Numbered from the stretch's first letter, positions 34,486 to 44,196 are shown. The stretch is 64,000 nucleotides of DNA from Salinibacillus xinjiangensis (GCF_009649735.1 NZ_WJNH01000003.1:248001-312000), one strand, 5' to 3'. Made by a program: numbers and translations. The notes: a model not told the origin generated them from the letters alone.

Positions 34486-36042
34486 TTAAAATACTTTAGT
34501 GGTCCAATCCTCACAATGCCAAACCTCTGTGACAATGTCTTGGTAAAACTCAGGTTCGTGTGAGATTAACATGACACTACCTTTATATTCTTGCAAGGCC
34601 CGTTTAAGTTCATTCTTCGCATCTTGGTCTAAATGGTTTGTCGGCTCGTCTAACACGAGTAAATTGGTTTCTTTATTGATTAATTTACACAAACGCACCT
34701 TTGCTTTTTCTCCGCCACTAAGGACATGAACCTTACTTTCGATATGCTTTTGAGTCAGTCCACACTTGGCTAAGGCAGAACGAACTTCATATTGAGTGAA
34801 GTGACGAAATTCCTCCCACACCTCTTCGATACAGGTGTTTTGATTTTCCTGTTTGATTTCCTGCTCAAAATAACCGATATGCAAATGCTCTCCTAATTGA
34901 ACGCTGCCTGAGATGGGTTCGATTTCACCAAGAATGCTACGTAGTAAAGTCGTTTTTCCGATGCCGTTTGCACCGGATAAAGCTATTTTTTGTCCACGTT
35001 CCATCATTAAATCAAGAGGTCTTGATAAGGGTTCCTTATAGCCGATCACCAATTGGTTTGTTTCAAATAAATATTTTCCTGGCGTACGGGCCTGTTTGAA
35101 ACGGAATTTTGGTTTCGGTTTTTCCGAATCCAGCTCAATAATATCCATCTTATCTAACTTTTTCTGACGAGACATGGCCATTTTACTTGTTGCGGCATTG
35201 GCTTTGTTTCGAGCGACAAAATCTTTAAGATTAGCAATTTCCTTTTGCTGTTTTTTATATGCGGCTTCAAGCTGTTGTTTTTTCATTTCATATACACGTA
35301 GGAATTCATCGTAATCCCCAAGGTAGCGAGTGAGCTGCTGGTTTTCCATATGATAGATCAAGTTAATGACACTATTTAAAAACGGAATATCATGCGAAAT
35401 CAGAATAAAGGCATGGTCGTATTCCTGTAGATAGGTTTTCAACCACTCAATATGCTCCACATCAAGGTAGTTCGTTGGTTCATCCAGTAACAAAATATCT
35501 GGTTTTTCCAGCAGCAGTTTAGCAAGTAACACTTTTGTACGTTGACCACCACTTAAGTCATGGACATCACGTTCTAAACCATACTCATCCAGACCAAGTC
35601 CATTAGCAATTTCCTCGACCTTCGCATCTATTGTATAAAAGTCATTATTGGTTAGCGAATCCTGTATACGACCTGTTTCTTCAAGTAGTTGCTCTAACTC
35701 ATCTGGCCCCACTTCACCCATTTTCGCAAACAGACGATTCATTTCCTCTTCCATATCAAACAAATATTGAAACGCTGTTCTGAGTGTATCCCGAATCGTC
35801 ATTCCCTGCTTTAAATCAGCATGCTGGTCTAAATAGCCAACTCGCGTATGCTTGGACCAAGAGATGGTTCCTGCGTCCGGTTCTAATTTACCGGTAATCA
35901 TATTCATAAATGTAGATTTTCCTTCACCATTTGCGCCGATAAGACCGATATGCTCTCCTTGTAATAGACGAAAGGATACGTCATCAAAGATTGCTCGGTC
36001 ACCGAAGCCATGACTTAGGTTCTTAACAGTTAATAAACTCAT
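34486..36042 (-). CDS. yfmM: ABC-F family ATPase, YfmM-like
   Basis: 518 residues with two ABC domains and no membrane part: Walker A GANGEGKST and GANGIGKTT; signatures LSGGQRTKVLLAKLL and LSGGEKAKVRLCKLI; Walker B LLLDEPTNYLD and LVLDEPTNHLD. The interdomain linker (about 235-310) is charged and helical (YEMKKQQLEAAYKKQQKEIANL). ABC-F proteins act on ribosomes as translation factors or give antibiotic protection. ATG 36042 is favoured over TTG 36048 because AGGTG lies nine bases before it and the length then equals that of YfmM. Confidence 0.88.
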   Translation of the reverse strand: MSLLTVKNLSHGFGDRAIFDDVSFRLLQGEHIGLIGANGEGKSTFMNMITGKLEPDAGTISWSKHTRVGYLDQHADLKQGMTIRDTLRTAFQYLFDMEEEMNRLFAKMGEVGPDELEQLLEETGRIQDSLTNNDFYTIDAKVEEIANGLGLDEYGLERDVHDLSGGQRTKVLLAKLLLEKPDILLLDEPTNYLDVEHIEWLKTYLQEYDHAFILISHDIPFLNSVINLIYHMENQQLTRYLGDYDEFLRVYEMKKQQLEAAYKKQQKEIANLKDFVARNKANAATSKMAMSRQKKLDKMDIIELDSEKPKPKFRFKQARTPGKYLFETNQLVIGYKEPLSRPLDLMMERGQKIALSGANGIGKTTLLRSILGEIEPISGSVQLGEHLHIGYFEQEIKQENQNTCIEEVWEEFRHFTQYEVRSALAKCGLTQKHIESKVHVLSGGEKAKVRLCKLINKETNLLVLDEPTNHLDQDAKNELKRALQEYKGSVMLISHEPEFYQDIVTEVWHCEDWTTKVF

Positions 36043-36162
36043 GTTCAAAACACCTTTTCTTATAAAAACTCATGTTTATCCATTATAAAGGTTATTTTAG
36101 AAAAGCGATAGGGTGTTTTACAAGTTCGTATGGTAGAATATCCACTAGGGGGGATGTACATA

Positions 36163-36504
36163 ATGAGTGAACTACCAAATTGTCCAGAATGCCAATCCGA
36201 ATATACATATGAGGATGGGAATCTTTTCGTGTGCCCTGTGTGTGCACATGAATGGACGTTAGAATCAGAGGGAGAGCAGGAAGATAGCGAAACGGTTTAT
36301 AAGGACTCAAACGGCAATGTATTGCAAGATGGGGATACTGTCACCGTTATTAAGGATTTGAAAGTAAAAGGTACTTCATCTGTCGTTAAACGAGGGACGA
36401 AGGTGAAAAATATTCGACTTATTGATGGCGACCATGATATTGACTGCAAGATTGACGGATTGGGTGCCATGCAATTAAAGTCTAAATTTGTGAAAAAGAT
36501 TTAA
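36163..36504 (+). CDS. PhnA/YjdM-family zinc-ribbon protein
   Basis: 113 residues from ATG 36163 (AGGGGGGATG upstream; open from 36130). N-terminal zinc ribbon [21 protein letters not shown] followed by the PhnA domain ([55 protein letters not shown]). Despite its name the family is not proven to act in phosphonate breakdown. Monocistronic. Confidence 0.9.
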   Translation: MSELPNCPECQSEYTYEDGNLFVCPVCAHEWTLESEGEQEDSETVYKDSNGNVLQDGDTVTVIKDLKVKGTSSVVKRGTKVKNIRLIDGDHDIDCKIDGLGAMQLKSKFVKKI

Positions 36505-36509
36505 ATGGA

Positions 36510-36546
36510 AAAAAGATAAGCTGTTGTTTCAGCTTATCTTTTTCTG
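36510..36546. terminator. Terminator, bidirectional
   Basis: AAAAGATAAGCTG / CAGCTTATCTTTTT hairpin between two convergent genes. Confidence 0.85.
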
Positions 36547-36547
36547 G

Positions 36548-38785
36548 TCAATAAGGACGTTTTAAGTCTGGCAGTTCAACAGATTTAATGACATTTTCCT
36601 CCTTAATGTTATAAACCTTCATATGTTCAAAGGAAAAGGTATAAAGAATATCCCCAACTGAAACCATACGCTTTATTTGTGATTCCCATCTTGGATGCGG
36701 TATATCTTTTTTCTGATGCGTAATCGTGTCCTTTAGTTCAATTCCTTTTTCAGGTGTAATTTCGTATAAAAATGCTCCTTCGTAAACAAAAGACATATCC
36801 TCATAGGTGGCATCCCCCTTATGAATCACCTTTGTTTCAGATAGCTGCGCAGGAAAACCAAATAAGTTCTTCTCGGGATGTTTATACAGTGATTTATGGT
36901 TATAGTTAATCTCCGAATGAGAGCCTCGTTGACCTAGTATTTCACTGTATTTCTCCTTTGGCTTTGTTGGATCACTAACATCAAAAACTGATATTTTCAG
37001 TCCAGCTTGTTGTACTTGAGGTTCATCATCCCATTCTACATCCCTTAATTCTGTGTGCTGACCAAAGCCAATGACGTGGTGATCATCTAGTGGATGTAGG
37101 TAATTACTAAAGCCTGGAATTTTCAGTTTGCCTAATACTTTTGGATTTTTAGCATCCTGTAAATCAATTACAAATAGGGGATCAACCTGTTTAAAGGTCA
37201 CCATATAAGCTACATGATCCATAAATCTAACACTATATATTCGCTCTCCTTCAGCTAGACCTTCCACCTTACCAAGTGGTTTTAAATCTAGGTCAAAGGT
37301 ATACAAATTATTAGTGGAGGGTTGTTCCTCCTGCCAGGCTAAACCCTTCGTCGTGGCCACTCGGAATGTTTCATTTCGTTCGTCCATGGCAAACTGATTG
37401 ATTAAGGTGCCTTTTACAATGGTTGATGCATGGTACGTAATGTCTTCTTGGTCAATTTTAAACTGAATAATTTTTGTATCAGCTGGACGTGCAATGGCAA
37501 TTTCTGCTGTACTGTTTTGATTGTTATTGGTGCTAACTGGATATTTATTAACGGCTGTATATATATGATTTTTAGACATATACATCTGATTGGATGCCCC
37601 TAAATAGGTCTCAACATTCGCTTCCTTTTCCATGTCACTTAAATCAAGGGAGGTGAGTAGCATAAAACGCTCATCATGGCTTTCAGGGAAAAAGTACATA
37701 TCCTCATAATCAACTGGTTCACCTTGTTCACTTACGGCTGTATCCTTAATAAAGGGTCGAACCTCTACATCTTTGTTGCCTTGTTTATCGCTCATTATAT
37801 GATAGGGAGGATGATTATTTCCAACTAGGTATAGGAATCCATCCATTTTTCGCGAGGCCATGAGTGCCCCCTCCATAGTAAATTCTCTGACTCGTTTCGG
37901 ATTTTTCTTGTCAGAAATATCGTAAATGTAAGCAGTTGTTTGGGGAGCATGAACGGGTGGATAAATGGCTGTATCTGCGTTCGGCAACGAGCGGTTAGGT
38001 GCTTTTTCAGGACGAATGGATTTCTCGGTAATTCCGATGCTAATTAAAAGATTTTTATGCAAATAAAGCTCTTGGGTGTGGAAATGATCCTCGTCAATTT
38101 TACTGACCACAGTGCTGTTCTTTCCCTTGGCTGCAGCAATCACAATGTCATTTTCTCGTGCAAAATAAATATAATCCCCGTCTGTTTTAATGGTATCTCC
38201 TTCATCAATCCCATCTACTTGTACGTTGGTATCTGAGGTGGGAGCATTATTGCCCGCTTCACCACTTGCTGAACTTTCTTCTGTAGCAGTATCGGCTTCT
38301 GCATTTTCCATCACTACTCCGTCATATTGTTGTCGACGTTTTTCCATGCGTTCCTCTAACAAAGTAAGAAGTTGACTTTCACCTGCAATCTTTGGTAGAT
38401 CTTCAACAGCTTGAAATACATGGGTAAATTCTTGAGAAAGTTGGTCGCCCTTTGTTGTCTCTACCCGTTCTGAAATGTTTATGCGGTAGCTTTCATCCAA
38501 CTGATAGCCATTTTCAGGTGCTTTCACCGTTAAAATGGTATTGTCTTCATTCCAATCAAAATCGACCTCAATGGTGTCATTTCTCTGGTCAAACACCTGA
38601 ACGCTATCATTCGTAAAGGTTTCTGGATTCATAGGTTCAGAAAAATGGATAGACCAATCCTTGAAAGCGGGGGCATAGCTCGATGCGGCCGGTATTTGAG
38701 CTGTTATTGAATTTGAAAGTAGAGAGTAGGTTAACACACCAATACCCAATATCACTATTACACATAGCCACAGTATCTTTTTCAC
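36548..38785 (-). CDS. Secreted beta-propeller domain protein
   Basis: About 745 residues from GTG 38785 (GAGGTGA seven bases upstream; GTG 38791 is also open). A signal-anchor (KKILWLCVIVILGIGVLTY), a Big_5-like Ig domain (about 35-125: SIHFSEPMNPETFTNDS), an acidic linker, then a large beta-propeller domain of the PF09826 type starting at NVQVDGIDEGDTIKTDGDYIYFA and with blades such as TTAYIYDISDKKNPKRV and PLFVIDLQDAKNPKVLGKL. Extracellular, membrane-tethered; function unknown in the family. Monocistronic. Confidence 0.88.
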   Translation of the reverse strand: MKKILWLCVIVILGIGVLTYSLLSNSITAQIPAASSYAPAFKDWSIHFSEPMNPETFTNDSVQVFDQRNDTIEVDFDWNEDNTILTVKAPENGYQLDESYRINISERVETTKGDQLSQEFTHVFQAVEDLPKIAGESQLLTLLEERMEKRRQQYDGVVMENAEADTATEESSASGEAGNNAPTSDTNVQVDGIDEGDTIKTDGDYIYFARENDIVIAAAKGKNSTVVSKIDEDHFHTQELYLHKNLLISIGITEKSIRPEKAPNRSLPNADTAIYPPVHAPQTTAYIYDISDKKNPKRVREFTMEGALMASRKMDGFLYLVGNNHPPYHIMSDKQGNKDVEVRPFIKDTAVSEQGEPVDYEDMYFFPESHDERFMLLTSLDLSDMEKEANVETYLGASNQMYMSKNHIYTAVNKYPVSTNNNQNSTAEIAIARPADTKIIQFKIDQEDITYHASTIVKGTLINQFAMDERNETFRVATTKGLAWQEEQPSTNNLYTFDLDLKPLGKVEGLAEGERIYSVRFMDHVAYMVTFKQVDPLFVIDLQDAKNPKVLGKLKIPGFSNYLHPLDDHHVIGFGQHTELRDVEWDDEPQVQQAGLKISVFDVSDPTKPKEKYSEILGQRGSHSEINYNHKSLYKHPEKNLFGFPAQLSETKVIHKGDATYEDMSFVYEGAFLYEITPEKGIELKDTITHQKKDIPHPRWESQIKRMVSVGDILYTFSFEHMKVYNIKEENVIKSVELPDLKRPY

Positions 38786-38968
38786 AATCACTCACCTCGT
38801 TTTTAAATTGCCTTTGTACACTTAGTCGTTTAAGGTGAATTTTTGTTACACGTTTGTAATAAAAAAGTCAATGGTTTCTTTTGTACACTAGATTAGGGAG
38901 TAATGTTATAATTTAACAAACAAAAGAAATGGCAAACACAGACTTACTCACTAGGAGGAACAACAAAC

Positions 38969-39175
38969 ATGAGTACAGAAAAACAGAAAATGCTGAACGG
39001 TGAGCTATACAATCCAGCTGATTCTATATTAATAGAAGAAAGAAACCAGGCCAGGAGATTAACACGATTATTCAACCAAAGCCTTGAAACGGAAGAAAAC
39101 AAAAGGACGGAGCTACTTAAAACACTTTTAGGGTCTACAGGAGAGAATGTGTTTATTGATAAAATGAAAAATTGA
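38969..39175 (+). pseudogene. Maltose O-acetyltransferase, N-terminal fragment only
   Basis: 68 codons from ATG 38969 (AGGAGG upstream) match the Mac domain at the start of maltose/galactoside O-acetyltransferases (STEKQKMLNGELYNPADSIL, ARRLTRLFNQSLE, LLGSTGENVFID). The left-handed hexapeptide-repeat domain that should follow (about 120 residues with the catalytic His) is absent; the frame ends IDKMKN-TGA and 33 bases later a new gene begins. A deletion relic; the reading frame up to the break is undamaged, so the loss may be recent. Confidence 0.85.
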
Positions 39176-39208
39176 TGAGATAAGTACAAATGGAAGGAGT
39201 GTTGTACC

Positions 39209-39892
39209 ATGCCGAGACCCCAGGTTATCTTAAACATCTTTTCTTCCATAGATGGAAAAATCACAACCGCACCAAATCATAATGTTTCAGAATGGACAGA
39301 AGCAGGAATTGATGGTGATGCTCGCGACATCACCCATCGCTTCTATGATGAGTTGGATTGTGATGGTCTCATTTCAGGCAGTGAAACTTTAATGGTGTTC
39401 GGAAACCATTTGGTTGAACTGGAACAATCTATTTATGAACCCAAAAAATCTAAGGCTTATATTGTTTTTGATGGCCGCGGTCGAATCAATTGGTACCAGA
39501 TGGAAGGATTATTAGTGGTAACAAGAGAAGATGTTTCTGAGGAATACATAAACCAACTGAATGAAAAAGGGATACGGTTTATCCAAGCTGGTACAGGACA
39601 GCATATAGATCTCTCTATAGCACTTGAGAAGTTATATGAAAATGGTTTTCGCAAGCTAGGATTAAGTGGAGGCGGGGCAATCAATGGAGCCTTTTTAAGA
39701 AAAGGGCTCATCGATGAAATTAGTCTAGTATATGCCCCACTAGCTGTTGGGGGTCGCCAAACACCAACTATATTTGATTGTGATGATTTGCAGCAAATAG
39801 AGGATGCGATTCAGCTTGAATTACTAAAAATGAAACCTGTCGGGAATGGTGCTGCATGGTTACATTATAAGGTACATAGGAAAGGGAACTAG
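39209..39892 (+). CDS. RibD C-terminal/dihydrofolate-reductase-like reductase
   Basis: 227 residues of the RibD_C fold: VILNIFSSIDGKITTAP at the start, DCDGLISGSETLMVFG, LGLSGGGAINGAFLRKGLIDEISLVYAPLAVGG. Stand-alone members reduce pyrimidine- or folate-like carbonyls with NADPH; the substrate here is unknown since riboflavin genes are not adjacent. GGAAGGAG upstream of ATG. Confidence 0.85.
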   Translation: MPRPQVILNIFSSIDGKITTAPNHNVSEWTEAGIDGDARDITHRFYDELDCDGLISGSETLMVFGNHLVELEQSIYEPKKSKAYIVFDGRGRINWYQMEGLLVVTREDVSEEYINQLNEKGIRFIQAGTGQHIDLSIALEKLYENGFRKLGLSGGGAINGAFLRKGLIDEISLVYAPLAVGGRQTPTIFDCDDLQQIEDAIQLELLKMKPVGNGAAWLHYKVHRKGN

Positions 39893-39894
39893 TT

Positions 39895-40682
39895 ATGGTA
39901 AATTGGTAAAGAACCTTTGTTGACACTACAAGAGGTCGTTTTGAGGTTTTCACAAAAACCACTGTGCATTACGCATCACTATTCGATTTTTAATGAAAGC
40001 GGTGATTATTTTGCCGAAACATTTACGAAAACAAATAAGGTATGCCTGGTCAATTTAAGAGAGGCAGGGAACTCTGAGGGGATGAAAGAACCCTATCAGC
40101 TCAGCTTGCTTGAATCGGTTTTTGATTTAGAGGCTATTCGAGAAGCGCTCGGCTATGAGCAGTGGGGTTTTGCAGGTCATTCTACCGGTGGAATGCTTGG
40201 GGTTCTATATGGAATCTATTTTTCAAATCACCTTACCTTTAATCTAATTGTCGGAGCAGCTGCAAGAGAATACATGACATTTTCAAAGGATTGTATTTAT
40301 AATGAGGCTCATCCTCATTTTGAGAGAATGCAAGACGAGAAGTGAACTAAAGGTAGAACGGACCAAGCTTTCTTTGTTGGAGCCTGAGAGGTATGATGAA
40401 TACTTTTCCTTAAATATAAGCAAAGGTCTATCTGCTATTCGGATGGACTATTTCAGTCGAGAATTACAGGTGTACGATGTTACAAAAAAGCTATCGTTTG
40501 TGACAGTTCCCACATTAATTGTTTGTGGAAGACACGATGTTCAGTGTCCTATCATTTATTCAAAAGAAATGGCAGATTACATGCCGAATGCAAGGTTAAT
40601 CATCTTTGAAAAAAGCAATCATTATCCATTTCTTGAGGAAAGGGCTCGATTTGAGGAGCAATATAAATTAATTATGCAATAA
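39895..40682 (+). pseudogene. Alpha/beta hydrolase with several lesions
   Basis: Homologous sequence starts at ATG 39895, where a TAA interrupts at codon 5 (39907-39909) before TFVDTTRGRFEVFTK. Near 39955-39965 the frame shifts to the one reading PLCITHHYSIFNESGDYFAE and the nucleophile elbow GHSTGG (GxSxG). Near 40340 it shifts again into TKLSLLEPERYDEYF, then the Asp/His part (TLIVCGRHDVQCP, NHYPFLEE). At least three disablements, so a decayed gene. Esterase/lipase-like peptidase S33 relatives are the likely source. Confidence 0.82.
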
Positions 40683-40711
40683 CTGCTAAATGGATAGGAA
40701 GGAGATTGAAA

Positions 40712-40861
40712 ATGGCGATTGGATTACTAGTTTTAAGCTTTATCATTTTATTTTTAGGCTTTACTACATCCATTGGAACTTCGAATGGACTACTTTTATC
40801 CCTTATGTTATTTATCGGTGGGATTATACTTTTCGTCAAAAGAAGATTAAGGAATCAATAA
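40712..40861 (+). CDS. Small membrane protein, 49 residues
   Basis: GGAAGGAG precedes ATG 40712. Two hydrophobic helices separated by TTSIGTSNG, ending in a basic tail KRRLRNQ. Too short for family assignment; good start signal and following terminator support it as a real gene. Confidence 0.6.
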   Translation: MAIGLLVLSFIILFLGFTTSIGTSNGLLLSLMLFIGGIILFVKRRLRNQ

Positions 40862-40892
40862 ATGGGACACGCGGGGTATCCCATTTATTTTG
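40857..40892. terminator. Terminator shared by convergent genes
   Basis: AATAAATGGGA / TCCCATTTATT stem, 11 bp, then TTGG; it overlaps the stop of the methyltransferase gene on the other strand. Confidence 0.75.
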
Positions 40893-41772
40893 GTACACCA
40901 ACAAATACATCTAAATCTACAGTGATTTTAGTTGATTCTTCCGAAGTAAGGGACTGGAAACGATCGATTGGAACCGACCATGTCATTGGAGTCATTTCAA
41001 TTAAAGCTTGGATGGAGGGCTGATCAAGACTCATCGTATATTGTAGTCTCTCACGTTTCAACATGCGAAAGTTTTCATGAAATAGCTCAACAGTCTCTTT
41101 GTTACTGTAGCTATGTTTTGCGGGGTCATCAAAGGCAAGCTCTCTCAATTCTTTTAAATAGCCTTCCTGGGGTATGACCTTGATTACAATCCCATCCGTT
41201 TTCAATAACCGTTTAAATTCAGCATAGTTGGAAGGGGAGAGGATGTTTAGGATCACATCAAACTGTTTACTTTGAAAAGGTGTGTTCGAAAGGTCTGCGA
41301 CTGTCCATATTTTACCTGGGTAGTGCTTTGCCGCAGCTTTAATCCCTTCCTTTGCCAAGTCAATTCCTGCTACCGTTGTAGGTTGATTTTGCACTTTAAG
41401 TGTTTCACCTATCTTTACAAGATGTGTCCCCTCACCACAGCCCATATCGAGGAGTGTGAGCTCTTCTGCTGAATTATTCACAAAAGAATGTATTTGTTCA
41501 GTGATTTTTTCTACCAATGAATCAAAGAAACCTACATCGGCCATCAGCATTTTTCTAGACTCAAATAGCTCTTTGCTGTATTTCGTGTTGATCTGTTGAG
41601 TTGTAAGGTTCAAGTAACCCTGTTTGGTAAAATCAAAAGAATGCTGATTTGTGCAAACTAAGCTTTTTAGCTCGAAAACCTGCATCTTCTCACCACAAAC
41701 AGGGCATGAGAATAATGCTTGATGATCGTGTACATAGGTTGCGCTTTGTAATTTTTTACTTATTTTTGTCAT
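40885..41772 (-). CDS. RlmA-type 23S rRNA (guanine-N1) methyltransferase
   Basis: About 295 residues from ATG 41772 (GAGGTGG six bases before; GTG 41781 overlaps that site). N-terminal zinc ribbon FSCPVCGEKM...LVCTNQHSFD, then GYLNLT, the SAM-binding loop LLDMGCGEGTHL and catalytic region NILSPSNYAEFKR. This is the RlmA(I)/(II) (YxjB/TlrB) layout, methylating G745 or G748 in helix 35 of 23S rRNA; some members give macrolide resistance (TlrB). Confidence 0.88.
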   Translation of the reverse strand: MTKISKKLQSATYVHDHQALFSCPVCGEKMQVFELKSLVCTNQHSFDFTKQGYLNLTTQQINTKYSKELFESRKMLMADVGFFDSLVEKITEQIHSFVNNSAEELTLLDMGCGEGTHLVKIGETLKVQNQPTTVAGIDLAKEGIKAAAKHYPGKIWTVADLSNTPFQSKQFDVILNILSPSNYAEFKRLLKTDGIVIKVIPQEGYLKELRELAFDDPAKHSYSNKETVELFHENFRMLKRERLQYTMSLDQPSIQALIEMTPMTWSVPIDRFQSLTSEESTKITVDLDVFVGVPK

Positions 41773-41874
41773 GATTTCCACCTCAATCCTTTACTATACA
41801 AGAACTTCTGCATGATTGCTACTTGAAAAGTTTTGTCCTGAGGTAGAAAATAGATGATAAGGGGGATGGAGAGT

Positions 41875-42741
41875 ATGGAAAAATCTGTTTATGTATTTGT
41901 TTACGGAACATTATTAAATAATGAGCGTAATCATCAATTACTGCATAATGCAAGATGTATAGCACTACAAAGCTGGACATACGGGGAGCTTTATGACACA
42001 GGATATGGTTACCCGGCATTGGTAGTAAACGGGGACGACAGAGTATATGGAGAAATATATGAAGTTAATGGTGTCGTTCTCAAGCAATTGGATCAGTTAG
42101 AAGGCTATACTGGAAAAGCTGAATCCAATCATTATGACCGTATTACCCAAACTATATACACCGATTTTGGAACTTATGATGCCTATATTTATATCTACAC
42201 ACCATCACAGATTACTAATCAATACAGACTTCCATTTGGTGACTGGAGATGCCATCAATATTTAGAACAATCTCCACAACTTTACTTCGCTTATGGCTCC
42301 TGTATGGATGAGGAGAGATTTCAGATTGCGGGTGTTGATCATCTCTTCAAGAATGTGAAGGGCTGTGGAATCGCCAGAAACTTTGTGCTAACGTATTCGT
42401 TGCCACGTGATGATGGTGGGAGAGCGAATATGGTAGAGTTAGAAGATTGGGTGGAAGGCATCGTTTATGAAGTGAATGAAGAGGCTGTTGAATATTTATT
42501 CAAACGAGAAGGTGTACATTCTGGAACTTATCGCCCAGCCTTCATTGATGTAGAAATTAATGGTCAAGTCCACAGAAACGTCATGACATTCCTTGTCATT
42601 GACAAACAGGATGAAGTTGCCCCACCTGAGCATTATGCTCGAGAAATATTACGAGGAGCAAAAGGTAGGGTTAGTGATGCGTATTTCAAAAAGCTAGAAG
42701 ATAAAATAACCAACAAATTCAACATGAATGTTTCTTGGTAA
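41875..42741 (+). CDS. ykqA: Double gamma-glutamylcyclotransferase-like protein YkqA
   Basis: About 288 residues holding two GGCT folds: the first at 1-110 (VYVFVYGTLLNNERNH, YGEIYEVNGVVLKQLDQLEGY), the second at 135-270 (LYFAYGSCMDEERFQIAGVDH, VEGIVYEVNEEAVEYLFKREGV). The pattern and late phrases (YRPAFIDVE, APPEHYAREIERGA-like) agree with B. subtilis YkqA (277 aa). GGCT-like enzymes cyclise gamma-glutamylamine compounds. ATG 41875 is chosen because AGGGGG lies 10 bases upstream, though ATG codons at 41854 and 41866 are in frame. Confidence 0.85.
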   Translation: MEKSVYVFVYGTLLNNERNHQLLHNARCIALQSWTYGELYDTGYGYPALVVNGDDRVYGEIYEVNGVVLKQLDQLEGYTGKAESNHYDRITQTIYTDFGTYDAYIYIYTPSQITNQYRLPFGDWRCHQYLEQSPQLYFAYGSCMDEERFQIAGVDHLFKNVKGCGIARNFVLTYSLPRDDGGRANMVELEDWVEGIVYEVNEEAVEYLFKREGVHSGTYRPAFIDVEINGQVHRNVMTFLVIDKQDEVAPPEHYAREILRGAKGRVSDAYFKKLEDKITNKFNMNVSW

Positions 42742-42811
42742 AACTATCTAGTATTTGAAATATGGGTTATAGTATAATAAAAATAATTTAAGGGAAGGAG
42801 GTGTAGACAAA

Positions 42812-43126
42812 ATGGAGGAGCTATTAAAAAAATTCTCTGAACAGTTGCTTAACGAAATGGATAAACGATTTGAAAAAGTTGACCGGCGTTTTGATGAAGT
42901 AGATCAACGGTTTGAAAAAGTAGATCAGCAGTTTGAAAAAGTAGACCAGCGTTTAAGCTTATTGGAAAACGATACCAAAGACCTAAAAGAAGGTCAACGC
43001 GAAATGAAAGAAATCCTCAAACACCATATGACTCTTCATGCAGAGGGCTTCACGAATCTTCATAAGTACATAAAGAAAGTCGATCATAAAGTGGAACGTT
43101 TACAAAAAGAACAAAAGCCACACTAA
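42812..43126 (+). CDS. Heptad-repeat coiled-coil protein
   Basis: 104 residues from ATG 42812 with AGGAGGTG upstream. Residues 17-50 are near-perfect heptads of the form RFEKVDQ / RFDEVDQ / QFEKVDQ, encoded by a 21-bp tandem DNA repeat at about 42855-42955; the rest (LSLLENDTKDLKEGQREMKEIL) also predicts coiled coil. Proteins of this sort (DUF-type with KVD repeats) are common in Bacillus and phages; role unknown, probably oligomeric. Variable copy number of the 21-bp unit between strains is likely. Confidence 0.7.
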   Translation: MEELLKKFSEQLLNEMDKRFEKVDRRFDEVDQRFEKVDQQFEKVDQRLSLLENDTKDLKEGQREMKEILKHHMTLHAEGFTNLHKYIKKVDHKVERLQKEQKPH

Positions 43127-43192
43127 TTTCCTCACAGTACCTCTTTATTATATCCCCACGCTACATAAGGTCTGAAATGTAAGGAGTTGGCA

Positions 43193-44017
43193 ATGGATAT
43201 AAATGCTATTCTTCAGCAGTTAGGCGTTTCTACTCTTCAGTCATGTCGGGAGGTTTTTGGTGGAAGAGACAGTCGGGTATATAAGATAATAGCAAAACCT
43301 GACGTTACCTACGCCCTTCGCCTGTTACCAAACAGGAAAGGAAGTCAATATGACCGTGAAAAGCACCTTATGGATATAGCTAAAGAACAAAAGGTTCCAG
43401 TCCCGCACATTCATTCGATTACCGAACATGATCAGTGTACCTCGATGTTAATGGACTGGGTGGAAGGGAATACAATCCTAGCAGAGCTAGAAAACCATCC
43501 GGAAAGTGCCTATCAAATTGGATTGCAATTTGGTCAAGTTCATGCACTTATTCATCGAATTGAACAGCCCTCAGATTATAAATCTAGCATGGATTGGTTA
43601 ACCCCAAGTAAACAAGAAGCAAATATTTTAGCTATCATACCACAGGAAAAAGTTACTCCAAGGTTAATCCATCTAGACTACCATCCTCTTAATGTCTTAA
43701 CTGACGGTGAGCATATTACGGGTGTCATTGATTGGAATAATGCATCCTTTGGTGATATCCGTCTTGATATTGCACGGACTTATTCTATTATACAGCTTAA
43801 TGGGAAAAACCACTTCAGACACAAACCTAATGTCATGGCCCAATTCCAAAAAGGATGGATGGACGGATATGAAAAATTTGGAACTTCGATTTCATCTATG
43901 CAAAATCTGAAGCTATTCAACGCCTGGGCAGGGCAGCGAATGCTACGGGACTTGGATAACCATTTATCTGAACAACAACAAGCAGAAATAGAAAAGTGGA
44001 TATCTCAATTTTTGTAA
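43193..44017 (+). CDS. Aminoglycoside phosphotransferase-fold kinase
   Basis: About 274 residues from ATG 43193 (AAGGAG seven bases upstream; TTG 43187 also open). APH/choline-kinase fold: VFGGRDSRVYKI nucleotide loop, YALRLLPNRKGSQYDREKHLM, catalytic LIHLDYHPLNVL (HxDxxxxN) and metal-binding GVIDWNNASFGD. Substrate may be a small alcohol or an antibiotic; nothing decides it. Confidence 0.82.
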   Translation: MDINAILQQLGVSTLQSCREVFGGRDSRVYKIIAKPDVTYALRLLPNRKGSQYDREKHLMDIAKEQKVPVPHIHSITEHDQCTSMLMDWVEGNTILAELENHPESAYQIGLQFGQVHALIHRIEQPSDYKSSMDWLTPSKQEANILAIIPQEKVTPRLIHLDYHPLNVLTDGEHITGVIDWNNASFGDIRLDIARTYSIIQLNGKNHFRHKPNVMAQFQKGWMDGYEKFGTSISSMQNLKLFNAWAGQRMLRDLDNHLSEQQQAEIEKWISQFL

Positions 44018-44117
44018 AAAGTATTTTTTTAGAGAAGTTATTAGATTAGCTTCTCTTTTTTTACTGCTATAAAAGAAAAACATCACCTTCCCAGAGAATG
44101 CCCTCAAAAAGTAAGGG

Positions 44118-44162
44118 TTTACATTCAATAAATGAAATGATAATATACTTGTATACAAGTTA
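44118..44162 (+). promoter_or_regulatory. gnt promoter and GntR operator
   Basis: TTTACA (44118-44123), 17-base spacer, TAATAT (44141-44146). Overlapping the -10 and start site is ATACTTGTATACAAGTTA (44145-44162), whose centre ACTTGTATACAAGT is a perfect palindrome and equals the known B. subtilis GntR operator (ATACTTGTATACAAGTAT) except for the last bases. GntR would block the promoter until gluconate is present. A cre-like TGAAAGCGTTCTAT (44198-44211) lies at the start of gntR. Confidence 0.85.
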
Positions 44163-44196
44163 AACAAGTATCGCACTTGAAAGAAGGTGGGTATGT

